Under the pieces are notes generated by a model. It was not told the DNA's origin. It ran no database searches and saw nothing but the letters and a program-made list of their open reading frames with translations. Below, in pieces: positions 45,137-55,956 of a stretch of 64,000 nucleotides of DNA. Every line of letters starts with the position of its first letter. Position 1 is the first letter of the stretch. A program made the position numbers and the translations under genes. Origin of the DNA: Platerodrilus igneus (taxonomy: Eukaryota > Arthropoda > Insecta > Coleoptera > Lycidae); contig JARFIW010000500.1 of the NCBI GenBank assembly GCA_036346225.1, positions 2,604,001 to 2,668,000 of the forward strand, given 5' to 3'.

Positions 45137-45497
45137 TTTATAATTGCTTTGTATTTCGTTCGAGCACACGTAAACTTTGGTTCAAATAAAATATGTAAAA
45201 GTTTAGATGTGGAATCCAGTCTATAGAGCGAAAAGTGTGATTATAAAGTATTGTATGATAGACAGAGACTGGTTCTGCTATGGCAAATTGGTTCTCTTTA
45301 TCTTCAAATCTTATTTTGAGAAAGTAATTGCTGACCTTTGTAGAAGGCACATGTCTCGTAATAGCACTTCTACCTACTGGCAACCGTAAAATCATTGATA
45401 CACATCTCACAGAAAACATTAGCTTCAATTTTACTTTTTTTAAACGTGAATTCTGTTTTAGTTCATCTGTGAATGAACAGAGTCGTTTTTTTGACAT
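45137..45497 (-). pseudogene. BED-like zinc-finger N-terminus of a transposon-type protein
   Basis: The frame starts MSKKRLCSFTDELKQ, continues LKKVKLKLMFSVRC, and has GRSAITRHVPSTKVSNYFLK. This is the pattern of an N-terminal region seen in many insect transposon-like proteins (CSFT.EL...F..LKK....V.C..C......GRS.I..H..S..H). The second Cys of the finger and the last His are changed or missing. The frame continues for another 50 codons without recognisable features. Only this 5' end is present. Confidence 0.45.
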
Positions 45498-45869
45498 ATC
45501 TAACTGAAATAATAATAATCCTGAGCCATTTATACTACTTACTTTTGCTTTATATATGTAATTTAATCAACCTGGCGTAATTTTGCTCTGTAGAACACGT
45601 CCTTAGTATAAAACTTCATTATGTATAAATTCGTATAAATAAAAAGGAAGCTTAAATAAAGTGACCTTGAACCACATTCACATGAAATGTAGTAGAGGGG
45701 CAAACACAGAGCACTCATTCCCAGAAGCAAGTTTATAAACCCTATTGGGAACTGCAGTGAAAACAATTTTAACGCATAAACAAAAACAAGTCGTTTAACT
45801 TCCCTGGGTACGATGCAAAGTTCGCTATTATAACATCATGAGTAAGGGCGTATTTAAGCCGAAATTGGT

Positions 45870-46015
45870 ATTCTTCTTAATCTTTTTTGGGAATTAAACC
45901 TAGGTCATGGATCGAAACGTAAATAAAGTTGATTTTAAAAACTGTAAGTGGTTTAATTCCCAAAGAAGATTAAGAAGAATGCTAAACAAACCACAACAAA
46001 CATACAGGAAGTATT
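45870..46015 (+). repeat. snap-back repeat with 31-base inverted arms
   Basis: The arms at 45870-45900 and 45950-45980 are inverted copies of GGTTTAATTCCCAAAGAAGA plus TTAAGAAGAAT, with one mismatch. Between them lies TAGGTCATGGATCGAAACGT and AAATAAAG. The right side continues to 46015 as at 36356-36483 (opposite strand). The left arm replaces the TTGACAACGATC part of the motif, as if the strand had snapped back during copying. Confidence 0.65.
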
Positions 46016-46109
46016 TCCGAAATTGGTATTTTAAAATGCCAAAAAGGTATTTGTCTGTATGTTTTTATCGACCAACGGCATTTTAAAACAGTTAATCAAT
46101 TAAAATACA

Positions 46110-46378
46110 CTAACCTGTAATGGTTGCCAATTGCGCTGGTATGAAAAATGTAGGGGACTGTAATCTGAGTCTGCATGATTGCCGTAAATTGCATAAACCA
46201 AAGTTCACTATTCTTGAGGCGTTTTCACCATTGAAAACCTCATGGCCTAAACACACCGAACTGAGCCTTACGGTCACTCCCGTTGCCAAGTTAATAATGC
46301 TCTGTCTAATGCGCGTCTTGAACTGTGTACACGAACCAAAAAGCACTCGCACACACTCCTTCAATGTTCAAATTTTTA
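46110..46378 (-). other. possible host exon, unidentified
   Basis: This segment has balanced base composition amid AT-rich spacer. On the minus strand a frame of 84 codons (VTVRLSSVCLGHEVFNG, then FFIPAQLATIT) runs up to ACAG|GTTAGTG, a plausible splice donor at about 46113. On the plus strand a 90-codon frame is equally open (46120-46392), so the strand is uncertain. I do not recognise either protein. Confidence 0.3.
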
Positions 46379-46599
46379 TGTATGTGGTATAAGATAGCCG
46401 ATAATAGGAATGGAACTTTGATAATGTAAATATCAAACCATAATGTGATCATATGTCACCAAAAATGCTATAAAATGCATAACAGTATGTATTATATAAA
46501 CATCTTTGTTTTTATACAAAATACTGCCCAGTGTGGAACACTTGTGAGAGTTTTCGTTGTGTGACAAGAGACCCAAATGTAGGACAGTCCAATCTAATA

Positions 46600-47160
46600 T
46601 GGGACGTTTAGTCACCTTATGTTAAGTATTTCTGCTTCCTAGGAAACCAAATAACTCAAGATAGGAATGTTTAAAAGATATTAAACAGATTAGCACAAGG
46701 TTGTGCAACATTTAACAAGAGAAAACAACTACTATCTTTAAAAACAACAAACGTGGAAAGAAAGAAAATCATATGTGTGAAATATGCCATGCACAAATGT
46801 GAAACGTGGACGGTACGAGAAGCGTCCAGAAAATAGATATAGGCCTTTAAACTTTGGTGCTACAGACATATGATGAAGATATCATGGACAGCCAAAGTTA
46901 AGAACAAAGAGGTACTAGAAATGGCAGGGGAAGAAATAAGACAGGTGGGATGATAACACACATGAAAGAATATTGCGGAATATATTAGAAGCAGAGAAAG
47001 TAAAAAGAGAGGTATAGATAGACGTAGATTAGACTATTGTATGTATGTATACAAATAGTGAAAGATGTAGGCTGTCGAAATTCCAACGAAATGTATAGGT
47101 TAGCTGAGAATCAGAGACAGTGGTGGTACGTGTTCAAACAGTTTTAGGACGTAGTGTCAA
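46600..47160 (+). mobile_element. RTE 3' fragment, diverged
   Basis: It aligns with the plus-strand copy at 62180-62750: CTTCCTAGGAAACCAAATAA, the block AGATTAGCACAAGGTTGTGC, and ATCATGGACAGCCAAAGTTA (the WTDKVKN-type C-terminal region) near 46880. It ends near 47160 without the (ATG)n tail. It is more diverged than copies A-E and has no long frame. Confidence 0.75.
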
Positions 47161-47326
47161 AATACCTTTAAAAGTTGACATACCATTGCAAGGTTAGATA
47201 AACGAATTTTTTAACAGTATAAGGAGTGAACCTGGTGTAGGAAGCTGGGGGCCTGAATTTTGGGGTAAGAGGTAGTTTAGTTTAGAAGACTTGGCATAAA
47301 TTTATTTTGTGGCACGAGTTCATATC

Positions 47327-47893
47327 CCCCACATTAGGATATATATGTAATCAAACAGAATTATAAAAACTTAAGTTACATTGTTACATTGTATAAATTG
47401 AAACCATATTTGAAAGAGGTTAATGAAAGTTCACAAGCCAGACATGAGAACGGAAACAGACATTGTATTTCAGACGCAATGTGATACTGCAGGTGCAGGT
47501 CACAGTAGGTTATAAGACAGCAATTATTAAAATTAAGATAATTAAAATGTAATACTTTGTATTAAATACAGAAATAAGCAGACATGAGCTCTGCAGTTCC
47601 CACAAGCAATGTGCGGGGCAGGGACAGCATAAATACCCGGGAGAGCCCAAAATGGCCAGTCAGTCTAGAGCTTCATAACTTTAACATTGTTAGTAGTTCA
47701 ACTACTCACCGTAATTTTAATTTATTTAATTAGTGAAAGTCAACTTAAAATTCTTTTGATCTCCACACGTTATTGCATAATACGTACTTGTAAATTAAAA
47801 CTAATTATAATTTCTGTATAAAATAAATTTGATAGAAAAGTCTTTTGAAGAAGCTTTTTTAAAAAGCCGCTCCAAGTGGCCCAAAACCTATCT
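47327..47893 (+). repeat. solo LTR of the 17.6-like gypsy family
   Basis: It starts AGTTCATATCCCCC and ends ...CCAAAACCTATCT. The 4-bp target duplication CACG lies at 47323-47326 and 47894-47897. It is 567 bp, the same as the 5' LTR at 31829-32394, and supports the ends assigned there. It has ATAAATA near 47630 as a possible promoter box. Confidence 0.85.
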
Positions 47894-47897
47894 CACG

Positions 47898-48949
47898 ATA
47901 TAATTAATTTGCAAAAATTAAAAATAAAAAAAATACAAAAACAAAACCTAAAAACAAAACACCCAAATATCTACCTATGCACGATGAAATTCACAGTAAA
48001 TCAATCACTGTCTTATCTAAACGCACGGAACAAAATATCGGATATTAAATCTAAACTTAAACCAATCAAATAAACCAAAACTAAACTTAGAAACTAAACT
48101 AGAGTGATCCCCCTCTCCCCGACTTAAAAATAATAGTGATTGCTCCACCACCCCAGGACATTTAGTGCATGCCCACTAAAACTCTAACAGTGTCTATCCA
48201 TCTCCCCTTTGCAGTATGTTAATTAGATGTAAACAGACGACCGGAACTTCGAATCCTGGAGAAATTTATATTCGATGTAGCATCGATTTCTATTAAGATT
48301 TTGTAATTAATTTTTAATGAGCACGTTACAGTGTGATGGCGCTAGCCGAAATAATGTCTATGCAAGTGCACCTGATAATTTTAGTACTGCTTTTTGCTAT
48401 TTATGCAACTTTATATACTTAGTACTTTATTTAGATATTTATATTTTATATCTGTTTTGTACATTTATATATTTTATTGTTTTGTTTTGTCGCTGGATTT
48501 GTTTTGTTTAGCATTTTTTGCTCGTAGTATCTATAGGAAAAAGGATTGAAATTAGAAGTCAGTTAGAGATCGATAGGGAACGTTAAGGACGAAATTAGGC
48601 TGAAGTTAGAATAAAATACTTAGACATGGGAGGACGATATTGTAAATTTATAGAGCAGGAACAAATAGCTGGATTCACTATTAATAAATTTGACGTATGC
48701 TTAGAAATTCGAATCATTGGTAAATATTAGAGATTTAGATATTCATATGGCACCGGCTGCTATCCGGTATTATGGTCCCTTCTCTTTTACTTTTGTTAGT
48801 GTCTCGTTGATCAGACACACTCCAAAGTCGGCGGTATGGATACCATTATTTATAAATTCCAACTTTAGTTTTAGTTTAACCATTTTATTCATTATTAATT
48901 AATTTTGAAGTCAGATTTATTTGAAGTACGTTTATTTTCGCGTTTAAAA
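47898..48949. other. spacer, nothing recognised
   Basis: The sequence begins with an A-rich stretch (to about 48080) and later becomes T-rich. Small open frames on the plus strand have no recognisable features. GGCGCTAGCC near 48340 is a GC-rich point without known meaning. Confidence 0.4.
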
Positions 48950-49006
48950 CCAATGTAGTACCTTCGGATGGAGCATTGGGGACATGGCCGCAAGTGTAGC
49001 GGTCCC
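48950..49006 (+). repeat. double stem-loop motif (SINE-tail related), copy 1
   Basis: CCAATG...CATTGG encloses a small CTTC/GGAG stem, as in the SINE 3' end. It is followed by GGCCGCAAGTGTAGCGGTC, a second hairpin with a G-T pair. It matches the 71-bp insertion at 49843-49913, in which that second hairpin is fully paired. No flanking duplication was found. Confidence 0.55.
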
Positions 49007-49842
49007 TTACTAACATTATACTGTAGAGGGCTATATTGTAGCTCTGTACTTTTATTAGGTTAAATATAAAATATTTTCTATACTTTTAACAGCTTATTGT
49101 CCTGTGTATTTAATTGATGTATTTAAATAAAAAAATACACACCAAACGTTTATTTACACAACCAGTTTATAGTGGTTTTCGTATCGTTCAAAAATTTTCT
49201 GTAACTTCTACGTGTAAGAAGTTAGCACCCCATGTTTTAAATATCATTATTTTGAAAGTTGTTCCAGATTGTTCTAATCTTGTACCGCATTGTTCCAATT
49301 CGACAATATTTTACTCCAAAAGATTCCTCGAAAATTTGGAAAAAACCCATTTTGTTACTGGCACCCCATTTATCGAAAATTGCGGTTTTGGCCATCGCTT
49401 AACATTGTTCTAGTTGTTCCAAAAGGACAATTCCGTATCTAAACGATTCTTCAAAAAACGGCAAAAACATTTTTTGCTGGCATCCCATTTTTCAAAAAAC
49501 AAAATTTTGGCCCTCGATTAAGATTGTTCTAGTTGTTCCAAACATTGTTCCAAAAGGACAATTCCGTATCTAAATGATTCTTCAATAAAACAAAAAAAAC
49601 ATTTTTTGCTAACACCCCATTTTTTAAAAATCGAAATTTTGGCCCTGGATTAAGATTGTTCTAGTTGTTCCAAAAATTGTTCCAAAAGGACAATTCCGTA
49701 TCTAAACGATTCTTCAAAAAACGGAAAAAAGCATTTTTGGACAAACAGAGTTAAGAGCAAACATACCTTGCTCCAATGGATAACTTTTTGTTCTGAGCTG
49801 TTCTAAACCTAGAAAACATAGTTCTGCTGTATGAATCTCCTA

Positions 49843-49913
49843 CCAATGTAGTACCTCCGGGTGGAGCATTGGGGACGTGGCCGCAAGTATAGCGGCCGTT
49901 ATTCAAATTATAA
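49843..49913 (+). repeat. 71-bp insertion with 15-bp target duplication
   Basis: TGTATGAATCTCCTA occurs at 49828-49842 and 49914-49928. The 71 bases between form two hairpins: CCAATG..CTCCGGGTGGAG..CATTGG (same as the SINE 3' end), then GGCCGCAAGTATAGCGGCC, and finish with CAAATTATAA. The uninterrupted target is seen in the opposite FB1 arm near 50885-50910, where GGAGATTCATACAGCAGAAC is continuous. Confidence 0.75.
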
Positions 49914-50400
49914 TGTATGAATCTCCTATCACCAGCGGTTCTCCCAAAAATCGATGTTTTTACCATATCGACAAGAGTAAACACAGCCTTCCTCTTCTGT
50001 TCCAATGGCTAACTTTTTGTTCTGAGCTGTTTTACGCCTAGAAAACATACTTCTGCTGTATGAATCTCTCATTGCCAGCGGTTCTCTCAAAATCGAGGTT
50101 TTTACTGTATGGACAAGAGTAAATATAATTTTTCTCTTTTGTTCCATATAGCTATTTTTTTCTTCTGACCATATAGTAGTCATTGTTTTCATTAGAAAAA
50201 TAAGAAGGAAATTATGAATGGGCTCTTATGGCAAGTATGCGCGAAGTAAAACCCATAAGGATTACATTGCATTTTACGCACCGGTGTGCGAAAAAAGTAG
50301 TTCACGTATAAATATAGATGTATGAAGTGGAACTTTATACACGGAAGTAGAAAAACTGTTTTGAAACACATTACACCAAAATCTTAACAAATTTATGACT

Positions 50401-50425
50401 TATTTTATTATTATTATTATTATTA
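50401..50425. repeat. (TTA)n microsatellite
   Basis: TTATTATTATTATTATTA run in the loop of FB1. Confidence 0.8.
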
Positions 50426-50544
50426 AATGTTATTAATAATTTATTATAAACATGTACTCCTAAATATAACTTATATGTTCGTTCTCGTTGTTGTTGTTGA
50501 GATATTCTTTTCGTTACGAAAAAGCCACGTAGATTTTTTAGGTA

Positions 50545-50590
50545 TATACGTTTATTGGTGTATCGTTCCATGACCTAAGATCCTTGTCAA
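50545..50590 (-). repeat. snap-back motif copy in the FB1 loop
   Basis: The minus strand reads TTGACAAGGATCTTAGGTC, ATGGAACGATAC and CAATAAACG, a diverged copy of the motif at 9061-9107. Confidence 0.55.
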
Positions 50591-52290
50591 ACACATCCAT
50601 TGATAATTTCCTTCTTATTTTTGTAATGAAAATGATGACTACTACATGGTCAGAACAAAAAGTTAGCTATATGGAACAAAAGAGAAAAATTATATTTACT
50701 CTTGTCCATACAGTAAAAACGTCGACTTTGGGAGAACCGGTGGCGAAGGGAGACTCATAATGCAGAACCATGTTTTTAAACTTAGAACAGCTCAGAACAA
50801 AAAGTTAGTCATTGGAACAGAAGAGGAAGGCTGTGTTTACTCTTGTCGATATGGTAAAAACATCGATTTTTGGGAGAACCGCTGGTGATAGGAGATTCAT
50901 ACAGCAGAACTATGTTTTCTAGGTTTAGAACAGCTCAGAAGAAAAGGAAGGCTATGTTTACTCTTGTCAATACAGTAAAAACATGATTTTTGGAGGAACC
51001 GCTGGTGATAAGAAATTCATACTGCAAAACTATGTTTTCTAGGCTTAGAACAGCTCAGAACAAAAAGTTATCCATTAGAGCAAGAAGGGAAAGGTATGTT
51101 TACTCTTAGCAGTCTTGTTTGTCCAAAAATGTTTTTTCCCGTTTTTTTGAAGAATCGTTTAGATACGGAATTGTCCTTTTGGAACAATGTTTGGAACAAC
51201 TAGAACAATCTTAATCGAGGGTCAAATTTCGATTTTTGAAAAATGGGGTGCCAGCAAAAAATGTTTTTTGCCGTTCTTTTGAAGACTCGTATAGATACGG
51301 AATTATCCTTTTGGAACAATGTTTGGAACAACTAGAACAATCTTAATCGAGGGTCAAAATTTCGATTTTTGAAAAATGGGGTACCGGCAAAAAATGTTTT
51401 TTCCGTTTTTTTGAAGAATCGTTTAGATACGGAATTGTCCTTTTGGAACAATGTTTGAAGGGTCAAAATTTCGATTTTTGAAAAATGGGGTGCCAGCAAA
51501 AAAAATTTTTTCCCGTTTTTTTGAAGAATCGTTTAGATACGGAATTGTTCTTTTGGACAATGTTTGGAACAATTAGAACAATCTTAATCAAGTCCCAAAA
51601 CTTCGATTTTTGAAAAATGGGGGCCGGCAAAAAAATGTTTTCCCGTTTTTTTTGAAGAATCGTTTAGATACGAAATTGTCCTTTTGGAACAATGTTAGGA
51701 GCAACTAGAACAATCTTAATCGAGTCTCAAAATTTTGATTTTTGAAAAATGGGGTGCCAGCAAAAAATGTTTTTCCCCGTTTTTTTGTAGAATCGTTTAG
51801 ATACGGAATTGTCCTTTTGGAAGAACAACGTTTGGAACAACTAGAACAATCTTAAGGTCAAAATTTCGATTTTTAAAAAATGGGGTGCCACCAAAAAAAT
51901 GTTTTTCCCGTTTTTTTGAAGAATCGTTTAGATACGGAATTGTCCTTTTGGAACAATGTTTGGAACAACTAGAACAATCTTAATCGAGTCTCAAAATTTC
52001 GATTTTTAAAAAATGGGGTGCCAGCAAAAAACGTTTTTCCCCGTTTTTTTGTAGAATCGTTTAGATACGGAATTATCCTTTTGGAACAACGTTTTGAACA
52101 ACTAGAACAATGTTAAGCGATGACCAAAACTGCGATTTTCGATAAATTGGGTGCCAGTTACAAAATGGGTTTTTTCCAAATTTTCGAGGAATCTTTTTGA
52201 ATAAAATAATGTCGAATTGGAACAATGCGGTACAAGATTAGAACAATCTTGAACAACTTTCAAAATAATGATTTTTAAAACATGAAGTCG

Positions 52291-53763
52291 TTGCCTTTCC
52301 ATTGGGTCGCTCCAAACTCTAAAAACCTAAACCACTAAAGATTAAGTTTCTTTTTTCGAAAATCACTGAAGTAACAAAACAAATTGTTGCGAGAATACAA
52401 GAATTGCGAGTCGGGGCTTTCCTGTTTTTTTTTAAATTTTAGTTTTTCCTTATAAATTTATTTTGACGATGAAATTTCTTTAAATTAATAACTGAATACG
52501 CTTTTATTATGATTGTCGTTTTGTAATTTTGTACTGTTTATTCGTTCATTCATCCATCACTAACGATTTCATTTCCTAATATTAATTTTGGAACAGTTTT
52601 ATCTTATGATATTAGGAAACACATTAAACGTGTGTATTCATAGGCAGATCACAGACAATATGTATTTATAAATTAACGCTTCACTTCCTTATTATCAACA
52701 ACATAAAACGTTCATAACGCAACGCAGCTTCTGTTCCACTATTATTATGCAAGAGAAGAGCTAAAACGGAGTGGTTTCTTTCTTTCCATTGACTTATTCA
52801 CCCCATCCCCTGTACGTAACAGTGCAAGTGAATACGAAACAAAACACCCTCGTGCAGCAAGTAGGAGCAGTAACTCTTGAGCCTCTAATATTTTGGTAGT
52901 ATTGATCAATAAGGACCCTCTGGAGAAACAGGAGGGTCAACGAACTTGCACGTGTACCCCATGTCCACGTGCTGAACCCGGCCGTAGCTGCAACGCTTAC
53001 CCCAGTTTCTACCAATATAACAACAAACAACGTTTAGGAATCCTCGTGTGTTTATGTAGCAATGCTCTTTGTGCTTTATGTTGTCCTAACGTTAAATGCA
53101 AGCAAGAACCGCTCATGAGGTATTGAACTCTATTAATTTACTTACGCAGAGCAAGTTTTATGTATTTATGCGGGTTAGGCACTTGAACGTAAAGTTAATT
53201 TAAAGTCAGCTGAATAAAATACGATGAGTTATCAAATTAAAACCTTTCGGTTCACTTAAAAATAGGTATTGCATTCCAAGATGATTTCGGTTTGTTTGTT
53301 TAAACGGATCTTTTTGTTATAGAACAGAAACGTGAAACTGAGGTTTTCGGCACTTAAACACAAACTTTAGCCCCAGCCTTTCAGAATTTAAAACGTGGAG
53401 CTTAATACGTCTGTAAAATTAGATCCCCAGGTTACAAATTGTGCAATTTGTGATTATGCACATTTGGTTTGTTATGCCAAATTGTTTCGCAAATTACAAT
53501 TCAGTAATTCAAAGGGGTATTAGAAGATATATCTTAAAATCTTTTTGGTCAGCCGACACTTTTCTGTTCTGGGTTCTATTTTATTGTGCTATTGTAAAAT
53601 TTATTTGTGCTGCCCTGCGCCGCAAACGCGAGAATAACAATGAACACATGAACAAAATTATCACAACCGGTGTACCTTTGAAAATATTAATTTAAATTTT
53701 TTAAGGAATTGGTATTAATTTGTGTTACGTTGTGCCCCTGAAATAAACTCTAACCCTGTTGTG
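52291..53763. other. spacer between foldback elements
   Basis: Mostly AT-rich, without recognised repeats. The part 52790-53130 has balanced composition and is listed separately. The frame at 53441-53695 has no recognised domain. Confidence 0.4.
52893..53126 (+). other. cysteine-rich open frame, unidentified
   Basis: A 77-codon frame has ten Cys, clustered as TCTCTPCPRAEPGRSC, then VCLCSNALCALCCPNVKC. A 78-codon frame is also open on the opposite strand (52794-53030). I know no family with this pattern, it has no signal peptide at its start, and there are no splice sites I would trust. It may be an exon or chance. Confidence 0.25.
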
Positions 53764-55034
53764 TGTGTGTGAAGTTAGCACCCCATTTTTAAAAATCATA
53801 ATTTTGAAAGTTGTTCCAGATTGTTCTAATCTTATGCCGCATTGTTCCAATTCGACATTACTTTATTCCAAAAGATTCCTCGAAAATTTGGAAAAAACCC
53901 CATATCGTTACTGGCGCCCCATTTATCGAAAATTGCAGTTTTGGCCATCGCTTAACATTGTTCTAGTTGTTTTAAACATTGTTCCAAAAGGATAATTTCG
54001 TATCTAAACGATTATTAAAAAAAAAACGGCAAAAAAACATTTTTGGACAAACAAGACTGCCGGACCAAGAGTAAACATACCTTTCCCTTTTTTGCTCCAA
54101 TGGATAACGTTTTGTTCTGAACTGTACTAAGCCTAGAAAACATAGTTCTGCAGTATGTATCTCCCATCACCAGTGCTTCTCCCAAAAATCGATGTTTAAC
54201 CTCGATTTTGAGGGAGCCGGTGGCGATGGGAGACTCATAATGCAGAACTATGTTTTTAAACTTAGAATAGCTCAGAACAAAAAGTTAGCCATTGAAACAG
54301 AAGAGGAAGGCTATGTTTTATTCTGTCGATTAGGTGTAAACATCGATTTTTGGGAGAACCGCTGGTGATAGGAGATTCATACTGCAAAACTTTGTTTTCT
54401 AGGCTTAGAACAGCTCAGAACAAAAAGTTATCCATTGGAGCAACAAGGGAAAGGTGTGTTTACTCTTGGCTCGGCAGTCTTGTTTGTCCAAAAAGGTCTT
54501 TTTTCATTATTTGAAGAATCGTTTAGATACGGAATTGTCCTTTTGGAACAAAGTTTGGAACAACTAGAACAATCTTAATCGAGGGTCAAAATTTCGATTT
54601 TTGAAAAATGGGGTGCCAGCAAAAAAATGTTTTTCCCGTTTTTTTGTAGAAATATTTAGATACGGAATTGTCCTTTTGGAACAATGTTTGGAACAACTAG
54701 AACAATCTTAATCGACGTCCAAAATTTCAATTTTTTAAAAATGGGGTGCCAGCAAAAAAATGTTTTTTGCCGTGTTTTTGAAGATTCGTTTAGTTACGGA
54801 ATTATCCTTTTGGAACAATGTTTGGAACAACTAGAACAATGTTAAGCGATGGCCAAAACTGCGATGATCGATAAATAGGGTGCCAGTAACAAAATGGGGG
54901 TTTTTCCAAATTTTCGATGAATTTTTTGGAATAAAATAGTGTCGAATTAGAACAATGCGATACAAGATTAGAACAATCTGGAACAATCTTCAAAATCATG
55001 ATTTTTATAAAATAGGGTACTAACTTCACACACA
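53764..55034. mobile_element. foldback element FB2
   Basis: It is a shorter relative of FB1. The terminal inverted repeat is GTGTGTGAAGTTAGCACCCC at the left and its slightly diverged complement ending at 55034. The left arm has one ~131-bp unit, the right arm has three (54525, 54658, 54792). The central part repeats the TTTTTGTTCTGAGCTGTT type units (54100-54470). It ends 22 bp before the BEL 5' LTR. I saw no target duplication. Confidence 0.75.
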
Positions 55035-55056
55035 TAATCCTGCTCCATATTGTTGA

Positions 55057-55452
55057 TGTTCGGTCTCTTTGTCGCACGTTCGCGTGGTCAATTTTAAGTT
55101 ATTTTAAATTTGTAGTTGTAAATCAAATAGTAAAACTGTCATTCCTTGTCCCCTTATATCCTGTCGTAAAAATTCTTTTGTGCATGTGTAAATAAGTTGA
55201 AAAAGAGATAGTGACGAAACACTCTCTCGTCGATCTCGGAACGAAACAGTTGTGCGTTCGGTAAGTTAGTCAATAGTGCCGCCGAATTAATTTCATAAAC
55301 CCCTAAAAAAACTCAGTGAAAGTGCCAAGTAACACGTACTATAATCGCGAATACAGTCCACTTAGCTAAAGAGTAAGGAACTACATTTTAGAACAATAAA
55401 ACCACGCGGAGGTAAGTCCATATATAAAATTATAAGACCCCCGCACTAAACA
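55057..55452 (+). repeat. BEL 5' LTR
   Basis: It starts TGTTCGGTCTCTTTGTCGCA and ends ...CGCACTAAACA. It carries AATAAA near 55395. TG...CA ends fit LTR retrotransposons. Its partner is 61216-61614, with several percent difference. Confidence 0.9.
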
Positions 55453-55956
55453 ATAATCTTCGTACGCCGGATTATTTAATTAATTAATTAGTTCCTACCC
55501 TTTAAGCTCCTCATGTATACTTAAATTTAATAATTGTCGTAGTTTTGATTATGGTTAAACGTGTTACAAAGAGAATAACATCCTGCTTGCAAATTTAACG
55601 GTAGAAGCATCTGGCTCTAACTGTACATTTTACAAAATATCCCTTATCCTTTGTGTCAAAGATTAGTGGTCGAACAGTTTACTTTAGGCAAACTAAATTT
55701 TATGAGGGTTATTGTATTGTAAATCTTTACCTTTATTTTTCGTGTCAAGTTTGAGGAACCATCGGGTTCAAGCAACTTGTATAACAAAGGGGTTGGAATT
55801 TATTTGAAACGTTAAACGTTTTGTCGGGAGAGCGCTGTAATTAGTTGCATTTGTCCATTAATAATTTAATTTCGTAGATTAATTAGTCGTAGCGTATTTG
55901 AGTACGCATTGTTGTTACATTAATTTTTATTGTCGTTCATTAAGCATTAATTAAAT
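55453..55956 (+). other. BEL 5' leader
   Basis: Untranslated sequence between the 5' LTR and the first gag frame. I could not assign the tRNA primer site. The part after 55560 is T-rich. Confidence 0.45.

Larger units (their letters stand above)
49221..52290. mobile_element. foldback element FB1 with tandem-repeat arms
   Basis: The left arm (49221-50215) and right arm (50598-52290) are inverted copies. Outer ends read CATGTTTTAAATATCATTAT (49231) and its complement at 52284. Each arm holds ~131-bp tandem units keyed by AGATACGGAATTGTCC/its complement: three in the left arm (49431, 49562, 49694) and eight in the right (51161 to 52073). Nearer the centre is another unit type (TTTTTGTTCTGAGCTGTT). 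The loop 50216-50597 has no transposase. Such structure fits Foldback-type elements moved by enzymes supplied elsewhere. Confidence 0.75.

Noticed and set aside
51110..52290. CRISPR-like or satellite array
   Set aside because: Units are ~131 bp without short spacers, and they are mirrored in inverted orientation at 49221-49740, which fits a foldback arm. The genome is eukaryotic.
55453..55490. A BEL primer-binding site
   Set aside because: No segment starting TGG matches a tRNA 3' end that I can name.
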